From: Paenibacillus sp. Soil750
GTDB taxonomy: Bacteria > Bacillota > Bacilli > Paenibacillales > NBRC-103111
Direction: 5' to 3'
DNA length: 64,000 bases
Assembly (NCBI RefSeq): GCF_001428045.1
Contig: NZ_LMSD01000001.1
Location: forward strand, 496,001-560,000
Part shown: piece by piece, positions 9,069 through 17,623 of the stretch
Layout: each line of letters begins with the position of its first letter
How positions within the stretch are numbered: position 1 is the stretch's first letter
Notes under the pieces: model-generated
What the model was told of the DNA's origin: nothing
The model's database searches: none
What the model saw: the letters and a program-made list of their open reading frames with translations, nothing else
Made by a program: the position numbers and the translations under genes

Positions 9069-9986
9069 ATGGAGTATACTACATTCGGCCGCACCGGTCT
9101 TCGTGTATCGAAACTCGGGCTAGGCGGCGCACCCCTTGGAGGGGTTTTTGGACCTGCGGATGAACGCGACGTCGAGAAGATGATCCATGAGGCGTTGGAT
9201 AGCGGCATCAATTTTATCGACACGGCACCGAGCTACGGCAGAGGTGAGTCGGAACGCCGAATCGGCAAGGCGCTGAACGGCGGCAGAAGAAACGAGGTCG
9301 TGTTGGCATCGAAGGCAGTAGGTCCGGGAGAATCGTTCGATTATGCGACAACGATTCGCTCAGTTGAGCATAGTTTGGTACGGCTTCAAACGGATTGGAT
9401 TGATCTACTACAAATTCACGATGTGGAGCAGGTTCCATATGAAACGATTGTGAACGAGACACTTCCAGCCCTAGAGAAGCTGCGGGAAGATGGAAAAATC
9501 CGGTATATCGGCGTTTCAACAAGGATATTATCACTTCTGGAGCGTTATGTCCGGCTAAATCGCTTTGACAGCATCCAGTTTTATACGAGATATATGCTGA
9601 TTGATCATACGGCGAAGGACGAACTGCTCCCGCTCGCAGCAGAGCAGAAAATCGGTGTTATCAACGGCAGCGTGCTCGGACTCGGCTTGCTTGCCGATAC
9701 GCCGGCACCATTTTTGAGGCCTAACCTCATCGATGAGGCAGCAAAGCGGATGGAACAGCTCGCGTTTTTACGCAAAACAGCGCCGCACGGTCTCGTCGAG
9801 CCAGCTATGCGTTTTAGTCTGTCGAATCCGGGCATTCATGTTACCTTGACGGGAGCCGCCACACCGGATGTGCTGCGCACGAACTTGGCATTTTGTGATG
9901 GGCATGGACTGGATCCAGATGAGCTGCAACAGGTATATGCTTTATTTCAGGGCAAATGTTTATTTCCGGCTGAGAAGGAGGAATAG
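9069..9986 (+). CDS. Aldo/keto reductase, candidate L-fucose/aldose 1-dehydrogenase
   Basis: 305-aa TIM-barrel NAD(P)H oxidoreductase of the aldo/keto reductase family. The catalytic tetrad is visible as D51 and Y56 (FIDTAPSYG), K82 (LASKAVG) and H117 (LLQIHDVE). A GGAGGG site precedes ATG 9069; the longer frame from 9033 lacks one. Family members with a similar SKLGLGGAPLGG start oxidise L-galactose, L-fucose or D-threo-aldoses at C1. The lactonase-type amidohydrolase two genes downstream supports a role as aldose dehydrogenase. First gene of a four-gene operon divergent from the AraC regulator. The substrate assignment is inference. Confidence 0.8.
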   Translation: MEYTTFGRTGLRVSKLGLGGAPLGGVFGPADERDVEKMIHEALDSGINFIDTAPSYGRGESERRIGKALNGGRRNEVVLASKAVGPGESFDYATTIRSVEHSLVRLQTDWIDLLQIHDVEQVPYETIVNETLPALEKLREDGKIRYIGVSTRILSLLERYVRLNRFDSIQFYTRYMLIDHTAKDELLPLAAEQKIGVINGSVLGLGLLADTPAPFLRPNLIDEAAKRMEQLAFLRKTAPHGLVEPAMRFSLSNPGIHVTLTGAATPDVLRTNLAFCDGHGLDPDELQQVYALFQGKCLFPAEKEE

Positions 9987-9988
9987 AA

Positions 9989-11941
9989 ATGAATACACAA
10001 GAGAGCATGTTGCCAAGGATTGTAGCGGAGGAGCGAATGGTTGCACCAGAGTGGGCGCTGCAGGAACAGTGGTTATTTGCTACGCTGAATCAGGCGGCAA
10101 AGGAGTTTGTAGAGCGCTACACACAACCGGATGGAAGCTTGATTTGGCAGAAGGAATGGCCGGGTATGGACGGCTCGGATGATCCCTATGAAGGGTTCAT
10201 GAATCTAGCACTGCTTTACGTGTTAGGGGGCAGTCGTGAACTCCATGAAGTATCGCGAAAGATTTGGGAAGGGATTACTTGGCAATGGACCGAGTATGGG
10301 CAAATTCACCGAGAATTTGATGCTTACTATGATTGGATGCATCATGGCGAAGGTTATTTGTTTCTCTACTTTCTCGGACTTGCTGGTCCCGTTACACGCA
10401 AGGACAAGCAGAGAGCAGTTCGTTTTGCCAGCATGTATATGGGAGACGATCCGGATGCTCCGAATTACGATAAAGAGCATAAGCTTATCCGATCACCATT
10501 GAACGGAAGTAAAGGTCCGCGGTTTACGGTGTCGGAAGAGGATTGGGTCACGCATCGCAGCATTCTCGACGATTATCCTGCACCGTATGAAGATATTCCA
10601 GGTGTTGATTTTGCGAGCGGCAAATGCCCTTGGTCTAACGATGACGTATATCAGAAGCTGATTGCGATGATGAATGAGCGAATGAACCGGGGCGATGTCC
10701 CGCTGAATTTGAATGCAACCGGATTGGTTGCGCATGCATTCATGCATAATGGCGACGCCGTCTATCGCGATTGGGTGGTCGATTATCTCGCAGCATGGGA
10801 AAAGCGTACTGGTAATAATGGAGGCATTATTCCCGACAATGTCGGTCTGTCCGATGTAATCGGCGAGTACAATGACGGCAAATGGTGGGGAGGCTACTAC
10901 GGCTGGAGATGGCCGCACGGCTTTATGACCATCATCGAGCCGCTGACGAACGCGTGTATGAACGCCGTTTTACTGACGGGAGACATGAACCAACTTGAGC
11001 TTGCCCGTTCTCAGCTGGATGCCAACTGGGCGCTGCGGCGGGAAGAGAATGGCCAGATACTCGTACCGAATAAGCACGGGGATAATGGCTGGTATGATTG
11101 GCGAAAGGCACTGCCGAAGTATCCGGTCTATTTGTGGACGATGTCCATGGCCGACGAGGATTTAGAGCGGCTAGAGCGGATTCCGAAGGATCATGACTGG
11201 AATGAAATAACTGTGCCTGTCGTATCGGGAAGGGACAGCCGGACAGGAAGGGAAACGAAGCACTATATCGGCAATACAGAACCTTGGTTCCAGTACATTC
11301 GAGGGCTAAACCCAGATTATCCGAAGCGGATATTGGACGCCAATATGGAGCTGGTCGGTCGACAACTCGAGCGAATGCGCTCGGATCAAGGCGACCCGCA
11401 CGGGTGGAAAAGCGGCTTTGCAGACGGTGACTTTTCTAACATTCATATCTGGCAGGAAATGTGCCCGATTTATTTCGAGTCGCTTGTACAGCTGACACTG
11501 GGAGGACCGATGCATATCTCGCACGGTGGTCTGCAGCATGCTAGAGTGCGCTACTTTGATTCGCAGGAGAAACGGCCAGGTCTTCCACATGGCGTATCAG
11601 CCTTAGTGGAATCGCTTACAACAGACAGCGTGACGTTGCAGTTATGCAACACCAGCTTATTTGACGAGCGAGAGGTCGTCATTCAGGCAGGGGGCTTTGG
11701 TGAGCACGAATTCACCGATGCCCAGCGAATTGACGCAGATGGGCACCCGCGAGGCTCGCTAGATGGGCTCAAAGGAAAATGGCTTGCAGTTCATCTGAAG
11801 CAAGGCTCTGGCATTAGGCTGAAGCTTGGCATGAAGCGATACGTTAATCCGCCGAGCTATGAGATGCCGTGGCCGAACCCCTATGCTGCTGATCTACTGG
11901 CAGGGCGTAAGGGAGAGGAAGGCGAAGCACCGTGTATATAG
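9989..11941 (+). CDS. Uncharacterised 650-aa protein, likely alpha-helical toroid, sugar operon
   Basis: I do not recognise the family with certainty. The protein is soluble, without a signal peptide, and rich in aromatic residues (WGGYYGWRWPHGFMTIIEP, DGSDDPYEGFMNLALLYVLGG, EFDAYYDWMHHGEGYLFLYFLG). The alternating helical pattern and W/Y/H/D-rich loops recall alpha/alpha-toroid glycosidases, lyases or epimerases. A C-terminal beta-rich part (from ~residue 540) is common in such enzymes. It starts 2 bp after the aldo/keto reductase stop with a GAAGGAGG site and overlaps the next gene by 10 bp, so it is tightly coupled to a sugar-oxidising pathway. It may process the oligosaccharide feeding that pathway. 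Confidence 0.7.
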   Translation: MNTQESMLPRIVAEERMVAPEWALQEQWLFATLNQAAKEFVERYTQPDGSLIWQKEWPGMDGSDDPYEGFMNLALLYVLGGSRELHEVSRKIWEGITWQWTEYGQIHREFDAYYDWMHHGEGYLFLYFLGLAGPVTRKDKQRAVRFASMYMGDDPDAPNYDKEHKLIRSPLNGSKGPRFTVSEEDWVTHRSILDDYPAPYEDIPGVDFASGKCPWSNDDVYQKLIAMMNERMNRGDVPLNLNATGLVAHAFMHNGDAVYRDWVVDYLAAWEKRTGNNGGIIPDNVGLSDVIGEYNDGKWWGGYYGWRWPHGFMTIIEPLTNACMNAVLLTGDMNQLELARSQLDANWALRREENGQILVPNKHGDNGWYDWRKALPKYPVYLWTMSMADEDLERLERIPKDHDWNEITVPVVSGRDSRTGRETKHYIGNTEPWFQYIRGLNPDYPKRILDANMELVGRQLERMRSDQGDPHGWKSGFADGDFSNIHIWQEMCPIYFESLVQLTLGGPMHISHGGLQHARVRYFDSQEKRPGLPHGVSALVESLTTDSVTLQLCNTSLFDEREVVIQAGGFGEHEFTDAQRIDADGHPRGSLDGLKGKWLAVHLKQGSGIRLKLGMKRYVNPPSYEMPWPNPYAADLLAGRKGEEGEAPCI

Positions 11942-12765
11942 ATAGCCATGTTCATTTTTGGAAGCCATCGCGTGGTGATTACGGTTGGTTGAAGCCCGAA
12001 AATGAGCTGCTCTATAAGGACTACTTGCCAGAGCAGCTGCTTCCGGAGCTGGGCGTTTTCGGTGTTAAGGGGCTTGTAGCCATACAGGCCGCCGTTAGTT
12101 CTGAGGAAGCGGCGTTTCTGTTGGAGCTGGCGCAGACCTGCCCGATTATATCCGGTGTGGGAGGAGGACTCGATCCGTTCGCGGATCTTTTTCACGAAGA
12201 GCTCGAGTCCTTGAAGGCCAACCCGCGCTTTACCGGCATTCGATTAAGTGGCAGCGCATTTCGCTCTGAACGGTCCGAGGCCGACCGGAACAAGCTGCGG
12301 TCGGCGCTCGCTGCGCTGCTGGAGGCTGATCTCACGCTGGATCTGCTCGTACAGCCTGATGACCTTTCAGATGTAGCGTCGTATTTAGAGGAGCTGCCGC
12401 TGTTAAAGGCGGTCGTCAACCATCTGGGCTGTCCGAATCTTCGGAAGCAGCGAAAGGAAACGTGGCAAACAGGCATGGAACGGCTAACCCAGCTTCCCTG
12501 CGTGGCGGTTAAATTGTCCGGTATGATCACGATGGCAGGCGGATTTCATCCTGAAAGGCTGCGGCCTTATATCGATCATTTGCTTCAGCTGTTTGGCAGC
12601 GACCGGCTATTATTCGGCAGTGATTGGCCGGTCGCCTTGCAGGCAGGTGGTTATATGGATGTTATCAATTTGTTCGAGGCAGTGCTTCCTGATACTCTTG
12701 CAGAGGAGGAGAAGGGAATGATTCGCGCGGGCAACGCCAACCGATTCTACCCGATACTGACATGA
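11932..12765 (+). CDS. Amidohydrolase family 2 protein, candidate sugar-1,5-lactonase
   Basis: 277-aa metal-dependent TIM-barrel hydrolase of the Amidohydro_2 family. The metal ligands are H6 and H8 (DSHVHFW), H164 (AVVNHLG) and D231 (LLFGSDWPV). The DSHVHFWKPSRGDYGWL start and length match L-fuconolactonase/L-rhamnonolactonase-type proteins, which open the lactone made by an aldose dehydrogenase. It begins at GTG 11932 after GGAGAGGAAGG, overlaps the previous gene by 10 bp and the next by 4 bp (ATGA). The pairing with the upstream aldo/keto reductase supports the lactonase role. Confidence 0.85.
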   Translation: MYIDSHVHFWKPSRGDYGWLKPENELLYKDYLPEQLLPELGVFGVKGLVAIQAAVSSEEAAFLLELAQTCPIISGVGGGLDPFADLFHEELESLKANPRFTGIRLSGSAFRSERSEADRNKLRSALAALLEADLTLDLLVQPDDLSDVASYLEELPLLKAVVNHLGCPNLRKQRKETWQTGMERLTQLPCVAVKLSGMITMAGGFHPERLRPYIDHLLQLFGSDRLLFGSDWPVALQAGGYMDVINLFEAVLPDTLAEEEKGMIRAGNANRFYPILT

Positions 12766-13406
12766 TGAGAAGGATGTATAGGTCGCAGGTGAAGGAAGGC
12801 TGCGAAGTGGGCTTCGCGCTCTCGTTAGCCCAAGAAGCCGCAAGCTGGCAGCGCCAACTTCGGGGGCAGGGTGTAGTGAACTGCTCGATTTTCACGAAGG
12901 GGAGCGGTGTATTTCTCTATTTTGAAACGACGAGTGAACGCTGCGAATGGGAATGGCCTACAACGTGTCTGCAGCTGCTGGAGACATGGCCGGGCGGTTT
13001 TGGAGGCGTGCAGCGGTATGCCGTTCCGATGCTCGATATATACCACGATGGTGAGCCGGAAATAAGGGGAGATCGATTACAATCCGGCCGTGAGCGAGTC
13101 GGTATGCTTGCGAGATTGAAACCGTCGAAGTACAGCAGCTATATCTTCTATCATTACGCTATGCAGGAGGAGAAACCGAGCTGCTTTAATCCGACTTATA
13201 TCATTGGAGCGCATGAGGAACTGATCTTCTCCTATCATGAGCGTCCGGCGCCCGCGTTCGAACACGGGGCGACGCGAATGAAATGGCCTGCACCGATTAC
13301 GCCAGAGAACTGGCACACGATCATGGAGCCGCATTTTATCCCCTGGTCGGAGAGTGAGCTAGGGCCAGTCTTGTGGGAAAAGTTGGACACCATCTTGTCA
13401 TTTTAA
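12762..13406 (+). CDS. Uncharacterised 214-aa protein, last gene of the sugar operon
   Basis: Not recognised. It is coupled to the lactonase by an ATGA overlap. Residues ~25-60 read like a beta-alpha-beta element (SWQRQLRGQGVVNCSIFTKGSGVFLYFETTSE), reminiscent of the dimeric alpha-beta barrel of L-rhamnose/L-fucose mutarotases. The rest (SYIFYHYAMQEEKP, YIIGAHEELIFSYHERP) has conserved-looking histidines and aromatic residues. A mutarotase or accessory role in the deoxysugar pathway would fit the context. Motif evidence is weak, so the call stays open. Confidence 0.65.
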   Translation: MMRRMYRSQVKEGCEVGFALSLAQEAASWQRQLRGQGVVNCSIFTKGSGVFLYFETTSERCEWEWPTTCLQLLETWPGGFGGVQRYAVPMLDIYHDGEPEIRGDRLQSGRERVGMLARLKPSKYSSYIFYHYAMQEEKPSCFNPTYIIGAHEELIFSYHERPAPAFEHGATRMKWPAPITPENWHTIMEPHFIPWSESELGPVLWEKLDTILSF

Positions 13407-13686
13407 TAACTGAACATATAGCGCATAAACATTCCTTCCAGAAGGGAACGTAGATGCGCTACGGCAAGTATCGGGGTGCAAGGGGGCGTGCTCCCTGCAT
13501 TCTTTATGGCTTGAAGTGACACACTAACGTTTACATTCCTTGACACGAAGGCAAATTGGGTTTGGCGCCGCGCTATAACTAAAATCCAGCCGTTAAACAA
13601 GTAATAACAGGATTGGCGGATGCGCATCACGTTATTTTGATGGTTAATGCCTCGAAAACTATAGCCTTCTTTATAATAAATACGAA

Positions 13687-13724
13687 GAAACGGCAGCCAT
13701 TTTTTTCTCAACTATCGGGCATAG
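13687..13724 (+). repeat. Repeat unit a (partial) of the TAACGGGCAG family
   Basis: CGGCAGCC, a T run, then CTCAACTATCGGGCATAG. It matches the hairpin base and right-hand core of the family, but the left core is missing. The 13407-13812 stretch holds only this fragment; I see no gene in it. Confidence 0.45.
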
Positions 13725-13812
13725 AAAAACACCCCATAGCAGACTTCGGTTGAACCAGAATGGTTATCCGATATCTCGACTACAGGGTGATTTTAATAAG
13801 TGGGAAAATCTG

Positions 13813-14034
13813 TTATTCTTGTGCGTTGGATTCGTCTCGTTTCTCTGCGATAAATCCATTGATGCTCTCTTTGCGGCGAGCATTTTTGGATTCGATGCTC
13901 TCTTTGTCTACAGCAGAAATTTCATCCGCATGTTCATCCAAGTATTCCTCAGCTTCGTTTAGATTTGCCATTGTATTATCGATGGCATTCTGAATACGGG
14001 CTGGATTATCTTCGCGATTGTCTGGCTTAGCCAT
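13813..14034 (-). CDS. tlp: Small acid-soluble spore protein Tlp
   Basis: 73-aa hydrophilic protein. MAKPDNREDNPARIQNAIDNT and NARRKESINGF match the Tlp (thioredoxin-like SASP) family made in the forespore and found in the spore core. A GGGAGGGAA site precedes the ATG at 14034. It stands alone and is divergent from sspH, as expected for sigma-G-controlled genes. No clear role beyond spore packing or outgrowth is known for the family. Confidence 0.9.
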   Translation of the reverse strand: MAKPDNREDNPARIQNAIDNTMANLNEAEEYLDEHADEISAVDKESIESKNARRKESINGFIAEKRDESNAQE

Positions 14035-14273
14035 TGTAGTTCCCTCCCTTTGTTGCGATAGATTAACATCCTGTTATACAATTCCAAATGATCAATCAAA
14101 TTATTCATTCAAACAAAAAAACGGCAACCCCGTCCCTTTAAGACGAAAGCGTTTAAATAGAAATATAACCGATAAAACGCCAAAATCTGGTTAGCGACCG
14201 ACTGAAGGCCAGACGAACTTGAAACAGTAGAACAGAGGATTGTCCTTGGGATTTTAACGTGAGTAACATACCA

Positions 14274-14303
14274 TGAATACATCCTTTCAAACGTACAAAT
14301 AAT
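14274..14303 (+). promoter_or_regulatory. Candidate sigma-G promoter of sspH-like gene
   Basis: TGAATA (14274-14279) and CAAATAAT (14296-14303) are separated by 16 bp and sit ~30 bp before the start of a spore protein gene. They resemble forespore sigma-G -35 (GAATA) and -10 (CATNNTA) elements. The rest of 14035-14332 holds nothing else that I recognise. Confidence 0.45.
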
Positions 14304-14332
14304 GTAACTAGTACGTGAAGGGAGGACAAAAA

Positions 14333-14563
14333 ATGAACATTCAACGCGCTCAAGAGATTGCAGTTTCACCAGCCATGGTTGATGTTACTTATAATGGGAC
14401 GCCAATCTACATCCAACATGTCGACGAAAAGAATGATACAGCCAGAATTTATCCTTTGGATCAACCTGAAAACGAGCAAAGCGTACCTTTAAGCAGTTTA
14501 GTCGAGAGCTCCCAAATGTTAGATATTGCAGACATTAAAATGATATGCCCATCACCTAAATGA
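14333..14563 (+). CDS. sspH: SspH-type small acid-soluble spore protein
   Basis: 76-aa protein. The N-terminal two thirds (MNIQRAQEIAVSPAMVDVTYNG, PIYIQHVDEKNDTARIYPLDQPENE) match the H-type SASP family closely. It is some 15 residues longer than the usual ~59 aa. ATG 14333 is chosen because GGGAGGA lies 8 bp before it; the frame also extends to 14315. A hairpin at 14721-14750 is the nearest terminator. Confidence 0.9.
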   Translation: MNIQRAQEIAVSPAMVDVTYNGTPIYIQHVDEKNDTARIYPLDQPENEQSVPLSSLVESSQMLDIADIKMICPSPK

Positions 14564-14720
14564 TAAGAAATATGTTAATCATGAATCAATGAGTGATTTC
14601 CATAATATTCCATGAGATGTTATGGATCAGATTATCCAGAAAATAATGAAAGTGAATCTAGGGATATTGATAAGCATGTGTTAGGCTTATGTGCTCCCAC
14701 TAAATACTTGAAATATTAAG

Positions 14721-14763
14721 AGCCGCGTAACTCACTTGAGAAACGCGGCTTTAGTCTTATTTT
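14721..14763 (+). terminator. Terminator-like hairpin after sspH
   Basis: 8-bp stem AGCCGCGT/ACGCGGCT (14721-14728 with 14743-14750) followed by a T-rich stretch. It lies about 160 bp after the stop of sspH. Confidence 0.55.
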
Positions 14764-14819
14764 CGTAAAAAAGCTTAGAGAGAGCGCTAATCCGATAAGC
14801 AGTAGACTGACCGTAACTT

Positions 14820-14842
14820 GCTAAACGAACGGGCAGTTTAGC
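14820..14842 (+). repeat. Repeat unit b (single core) of the TAACGGGCAG family
   Basis: GCTAAAC (14820-14826), the spacer gaacgggca, and GTTTAGC (14836-14842) form a perfect 7-bp inverted repeat around an AACGGGCAG core. The rest of 14564-14929 holds only the terminator-like hairpin at 14721. Confidence 0.6.
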
Positions 14843-14929
14843 ACAACATAATAGTAAAAATGTGGTAATATACTATACATCGAAACTATTTTATAGCGGA
14901 CATACCTACTGTAAAGGATGAGATACTTA

Positions 14930-15327
14930 GTGCAGTATTCTGAAGTTATCTTTCGATTGCATAAGCGGACTGATACAGAGAAAATTGTAACTTTGATTAA
15001 CCGCGATCCTTTTCACTTATTGAATGGTACCTCCGTTGGAGAGTTTGAGCTATCCTTGGATGAGCCAGGGAGAAGAACCTGAGAAAATACTTTTGTTATT
15101 GAGACTAATCAGACTATCATTGGCTTTTTTTCATTAAGCTTCTTAGAAAAGGATATGTACATAGTAGTCGACTGTTTTGGTACAGTAGATTTCGTTCGGA
15201 GAAAGATTTCGGAGTTTTGGAAGTTCGTCTAGCTGTAGATATCAAAAATGAAGCTGCTAAGTCGTTATATAAAAAATTAGGTTTTATCCATGAATCTAAA
15301 CGAACCAATCTCGTTATCACACTATAA
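14930..15327 (+). pseudogene. Decayed GNAT-family N-acetyltransferase
   Basis: The frame from GTG 14930 encodes VIFRLHKRTDTEKIVTLIN, then a TGA at 15080-15082 (codon 51). The same frame resumes with TFVIETNQTIIGFFSLSFLEKD. Between ~15180 and 15208 the frame shifts. The new frame encodes FGVLEVRLAVD followed by NEAAKSLYKKLGFIHES, the end of a GNAT acetyl-CoA fold, and stops at 15327. The normal motif A (R/Q-x-x-G-x-G) is lost. The gene is therefore broken by at least one stop and one frameshift with probable deletion. It is followed directly by repeat unit c. Confidence 0.75.
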
Positions 15328-15393
15328 ACAGGGAGCAGATTGCGTGGCAGCTGCTCCCTGTTTTCATTCAAGTAACGGGCAAGATAGTTCGAG
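15328..15393 (+). repeat. Repeat unit c: terminator-like hairpin plus right core
   Basis: An 11-bp stem ACAGGGAGCAG/CTGCTCCCTGT (15328-15338 with 15351-15361) and TTTT are followed by the right core AAGTAACGGGCAAGATAGTTCG (15370-15391). It is nearly identical to unit f 3.9 kb away, except that f also has the left core. Confidence 0.75.
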
Positions 15394-15446
15394 AAGTTGT
15401 TGCGCAAAAAATCTTTTATACTAATTTTATCTAAGGGGGTATATGT

Positions 15447-16037
15447 ATGCATGCTAAAATGTTGCAAGTACAAAACGTCAGGAAACCTGAAATAAGTGAA
15501 AACATTGCAATTGATGCAGAAGCGATGGGTTTCAAGATGTCCTGTGATTTAGAGACAGCTTCTTTACTACGAACGTTAGCAGGTTCGTGTAAAAATGGGA
15601 TGCTATTAGAATTGGGTACTGGTGCGGGGATATCGACAAGTTGGATATTAGATGGAATGGATAGAGAATCATCTTTATTGACTGTTGAACTGGATGAAAC
15701 TATCCAAAATATAGCCAAGAAACATTTAAGCTTTGATAATAGGGTTCAGTTTTACAACATGGATGGAGAAGAATTTATAAAACAAATAGCAAATCAAAAG
15801 TTTGATTTTATTTTTGCTGATACTTGGCCTGGGAAATTTTATGTACTAGATGAAGCTTTAGTCTTACTAAAGCCTGGAGGTCTATATATCATTGATGATT
15901 TATTACCGATTCCGTCCTGGCCTGATGAACATGCAACAAAGGTAGAGGAATTGATTGGTTATTTGGACAGTAGAGAAGATTTAATAATAACAAAGTTAAA
16001 TTGGTCCACTGGATTAATCATCGCAACAAAGAAGTGA
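15447..16037 (+). CDS. Class I SAM-dependent O-methyltransferase-like protein
   Basis: 196-aa Rossmann methyltransferase. SAM motif I is LLELGTGAG (53-61), the acidic loop LTVELDETI follows, and FDFIFADTWPGKFYVLDEALVLLKPGGLYIIDDL is the typical O-methyltransferase strand 4-5 region. The substrate is unknown. The ATG at 15447 follows AAGGGGG. It stands alone between repeat units c and d, like a cassette gene, and is clearly more AT-rich than the metabolic genes outside the accessory region. Confidence 0.85.
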   Translation: MHAKMLQVQNVRKPEISENIAIDAEAMGFKMSCDLETASLLRTLAGSCKNGMLLELGTGAGISTSWILDGMDRESSLLTVELDETIQNIAKKHLSFDNRVQFYNMDGEEFIKQIANQKFDFIFADTWPGKFYVLDEALVLLKPGGLYIIDDLLPIPSWPDEHATKVEELIGYLDSREDLIITKLNWSTGLIIATKK

Positions 16038-16080
16038 ATAATGATATTAAACAGTGAACAATTTTCATAATCAAATGCCA

Positions 16081-16124
16081 ACAGCGGCAGCTTTTCGTTT
16101 CGCTAACGGATAACAATAGTGGAA
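16081..16124 (+). repeat. Repeat unit d of the TAACGGGCAG family
   Basis: ACAGCGGCAGCTTTTCG followed by the core CGCTAACGGATAACAATAGTGG. The hairpin base is present, but the second core is absent. Confidence 0.6.
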
Positions 16125-16192
16125 AACGAGCTTTTATTGACTCTTGTGGATGATATAAAATGAAAATAGTTCAACCTAAAGGCGGGGAATTC

Positions 16193-16648
16193 ATGCGGTA
16201 CCAATGGCGAGTAACGAAATACAATCCTGATTATCGTGACGAAAAGGGAAACTATCAAAAAACCAATGAATGGACTTCATACAGTGATATAGGCAAAACT
16301 GTAACAAAGGAAGAGTATGAAACAGTAGCAAATGCATATGTGAATAGTGTTATCTCGCTAATGAATAAGCTGGAAGTTAAACATCTTAGAGTAACGAATC
16401 TCGAGGGAGAATCGCCACTGAAGGAAGGACAAATTATCTATATCTCTGATTTGAATACAGTTATTCAGGCTGTTCTTCGAGACGAGTATTGGTGCAAGCT
16501 GGAATCTAATGATATTTTTGTACACTTTGGGTTCGATTTTTATATGTATCTTGGATCCAATGACGATAGTTCGGAAGTACTTCACGAAATAAAATTGTCT
16601 GGGCTGTATGTGGAACTTTATGAATCACCATATTTATTTCCTAGTTAA
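16193..16648 (+). CDS. Hypothetical protein, 151 aa
   Basis: Soluble protein starting MRYQWRVTKYNPDYRDEKGNY, with no signal peptide or membrane segment. I recognise no catalytic motif. The pattern is of a small alpha/beta protein with a conserved-looking middle (EGQIIYISDLNTVIQAVLRDEYWCKLES). The ATG at 16193 is preferred because GGCGGGG precedes it; the frame extends to 16160. Single gene after repeat unit d. The following 150 bp contain nothing recognisable. Confidence 0.7.
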   Translation: MRYQWRVTKYNPDYRDEKGNYQKTNEWTSYSDIGKTVTKEEYETVANAYVNSVISLMNKLEVKHLRVTNLEGESPLKEGQIIYISDLNTVIQAVLRDEYWCKLESNDIFVHFGFDFYMYLGSNDDSSEVLHEIKLSGLYVELYESPYLFPS

Positions 16649-16800
16649 CATTGAAAAAGAGGTCAAGTATATAAGGTAACAATTTCCGAAATAGACGGCA
16701 TTTACATAAGAAAGTACGTGCGATATGATAATTTTGCATATTTATCCAATCATAGAGTTGGGGTTATATTGAGTGAGCCTTATTTGGGGAGGTCGTCGGC

Positions 16801-17610
16801 ATGGAGAAGAATACTGTTTATGGGAAAAGCATTATAGGCGGTAGTGAGGTTGGTATCATCTCGGTCGACGACATGGATACGAGTGTTGTTCATGAAACAA
16901 ACAGCTTGTTTTGGGATACAAAAGGAAATGATGTTTTAGGAGCAACCTCACTTCCTCTTTATGGAGCATTTGTTTCAGAAGAAAAATGCCAGCTTTTTGG
17001 CGATGTCTCAGGAAAAAAGATACTGGAAATAGGCTGTGGAAGCGGTCAATCTTTGCAATATCTGGGGGAACGCAAAGCATCTGAACTATGGGGTATGGAT
17101 ATATCAGAGAACCAACTCGAAAAGACAAAGCAACATCTGACGGAGTTCGGTCTTTCAGCAAAATTAATCTGTTCTCCTATGGAAGAAGAATGTGGCATAC
17201 CAGAGGATTATTTTGACTTTGTTTATTCGGTTTATGCAATAGGCTGGACAACTGACCTTGAGGGTACTTTTCGCCGGATTGCTTCTTACCTAAAAAAAGA
17301 CGGCGTATTTATTTTCAGCTGGTCTCACCCAATACACAAATGTGTTGCTGCGCAAGATAATATGCTTGTTTTCAAAAAAACTTATTTCGATGAATCTTGG
17401 TATTCGCTATCTCTTGGAGGAAGTACGCTAACATTATCGGACCGTAAACTATCAACCTATGTAAATGCGTTAGCAAAAGCGGGATTTGTCATTGAGCAAA
17501 TGATTGAGGAATCTGATGATGAAATTATGCAATCGGGGGCTAACAGCGCTTTCGCAAAAAAAGCAGAGATGCTTCCTGTGACTTTTGTATTCAAGGCAAG
17601 AAAACTATAG
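16801..17610 (+). CDS. Class I SAM-dependent methyltransferase
   Basis: 269-aa methyltransferase of the UbiE/Methyltransf_11 type. Motif I is ILEIGCGSGQS (~74-84), followed by ELWGMDISENQLEKTK and FDFVYSVYAIGWTTDLEGTFRRIASYLKKDGVFIFSWSHP. The first ~25 residues are dispensable, but ATG 16801 has a GGGGAGG site, so I keep it. The substrate is unknown. It is monocistronic and ends at a good terminator that is part of repeat unit e. Confidence 0.85.
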   Translation: MEKNTVYGKSIIGGSEVGIISVDDMDTSVVHETNSLFWDTKGNDVLGATSLPLYGAFVSEEKCQLFGDVSGKKILEIGCGSGQSLQYLGERKASELWGMDISENQLEKTKQHLTEFGLSAKLICSPMEEECGIPEDYFDFVYSVYAIGWTTDLEGTFRRIASYLKKDGVFIFSWSHPIHKCVAAQDNMLVFKKTYFDESWYSLSLGGSTLTLSDRKLSTYVNALAKAGFVIEQMIEESDDEIMQSGANSAFAKKAEMLPVTFVFKARKL

Positions 17611-17623
17611 AAAGACGATATTT

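Noticed and set aside
13403-13711. 102-aa minus-strand frame after the sugar operon
   Set aside because: Low-complexity composition, no ribosome binding site and no recognisable motif; it also runs into repeat unit a.
14110-14150. Minus-strand GGGACGGGGTTGCCG end that looks like the 3' part of a c-di-GMP-I riboswitch
   Set aside because: The matching 5' GGCAAA segment and the GNRA tetraloop region are not found, and the adjacent tlp gene would be an odd target.
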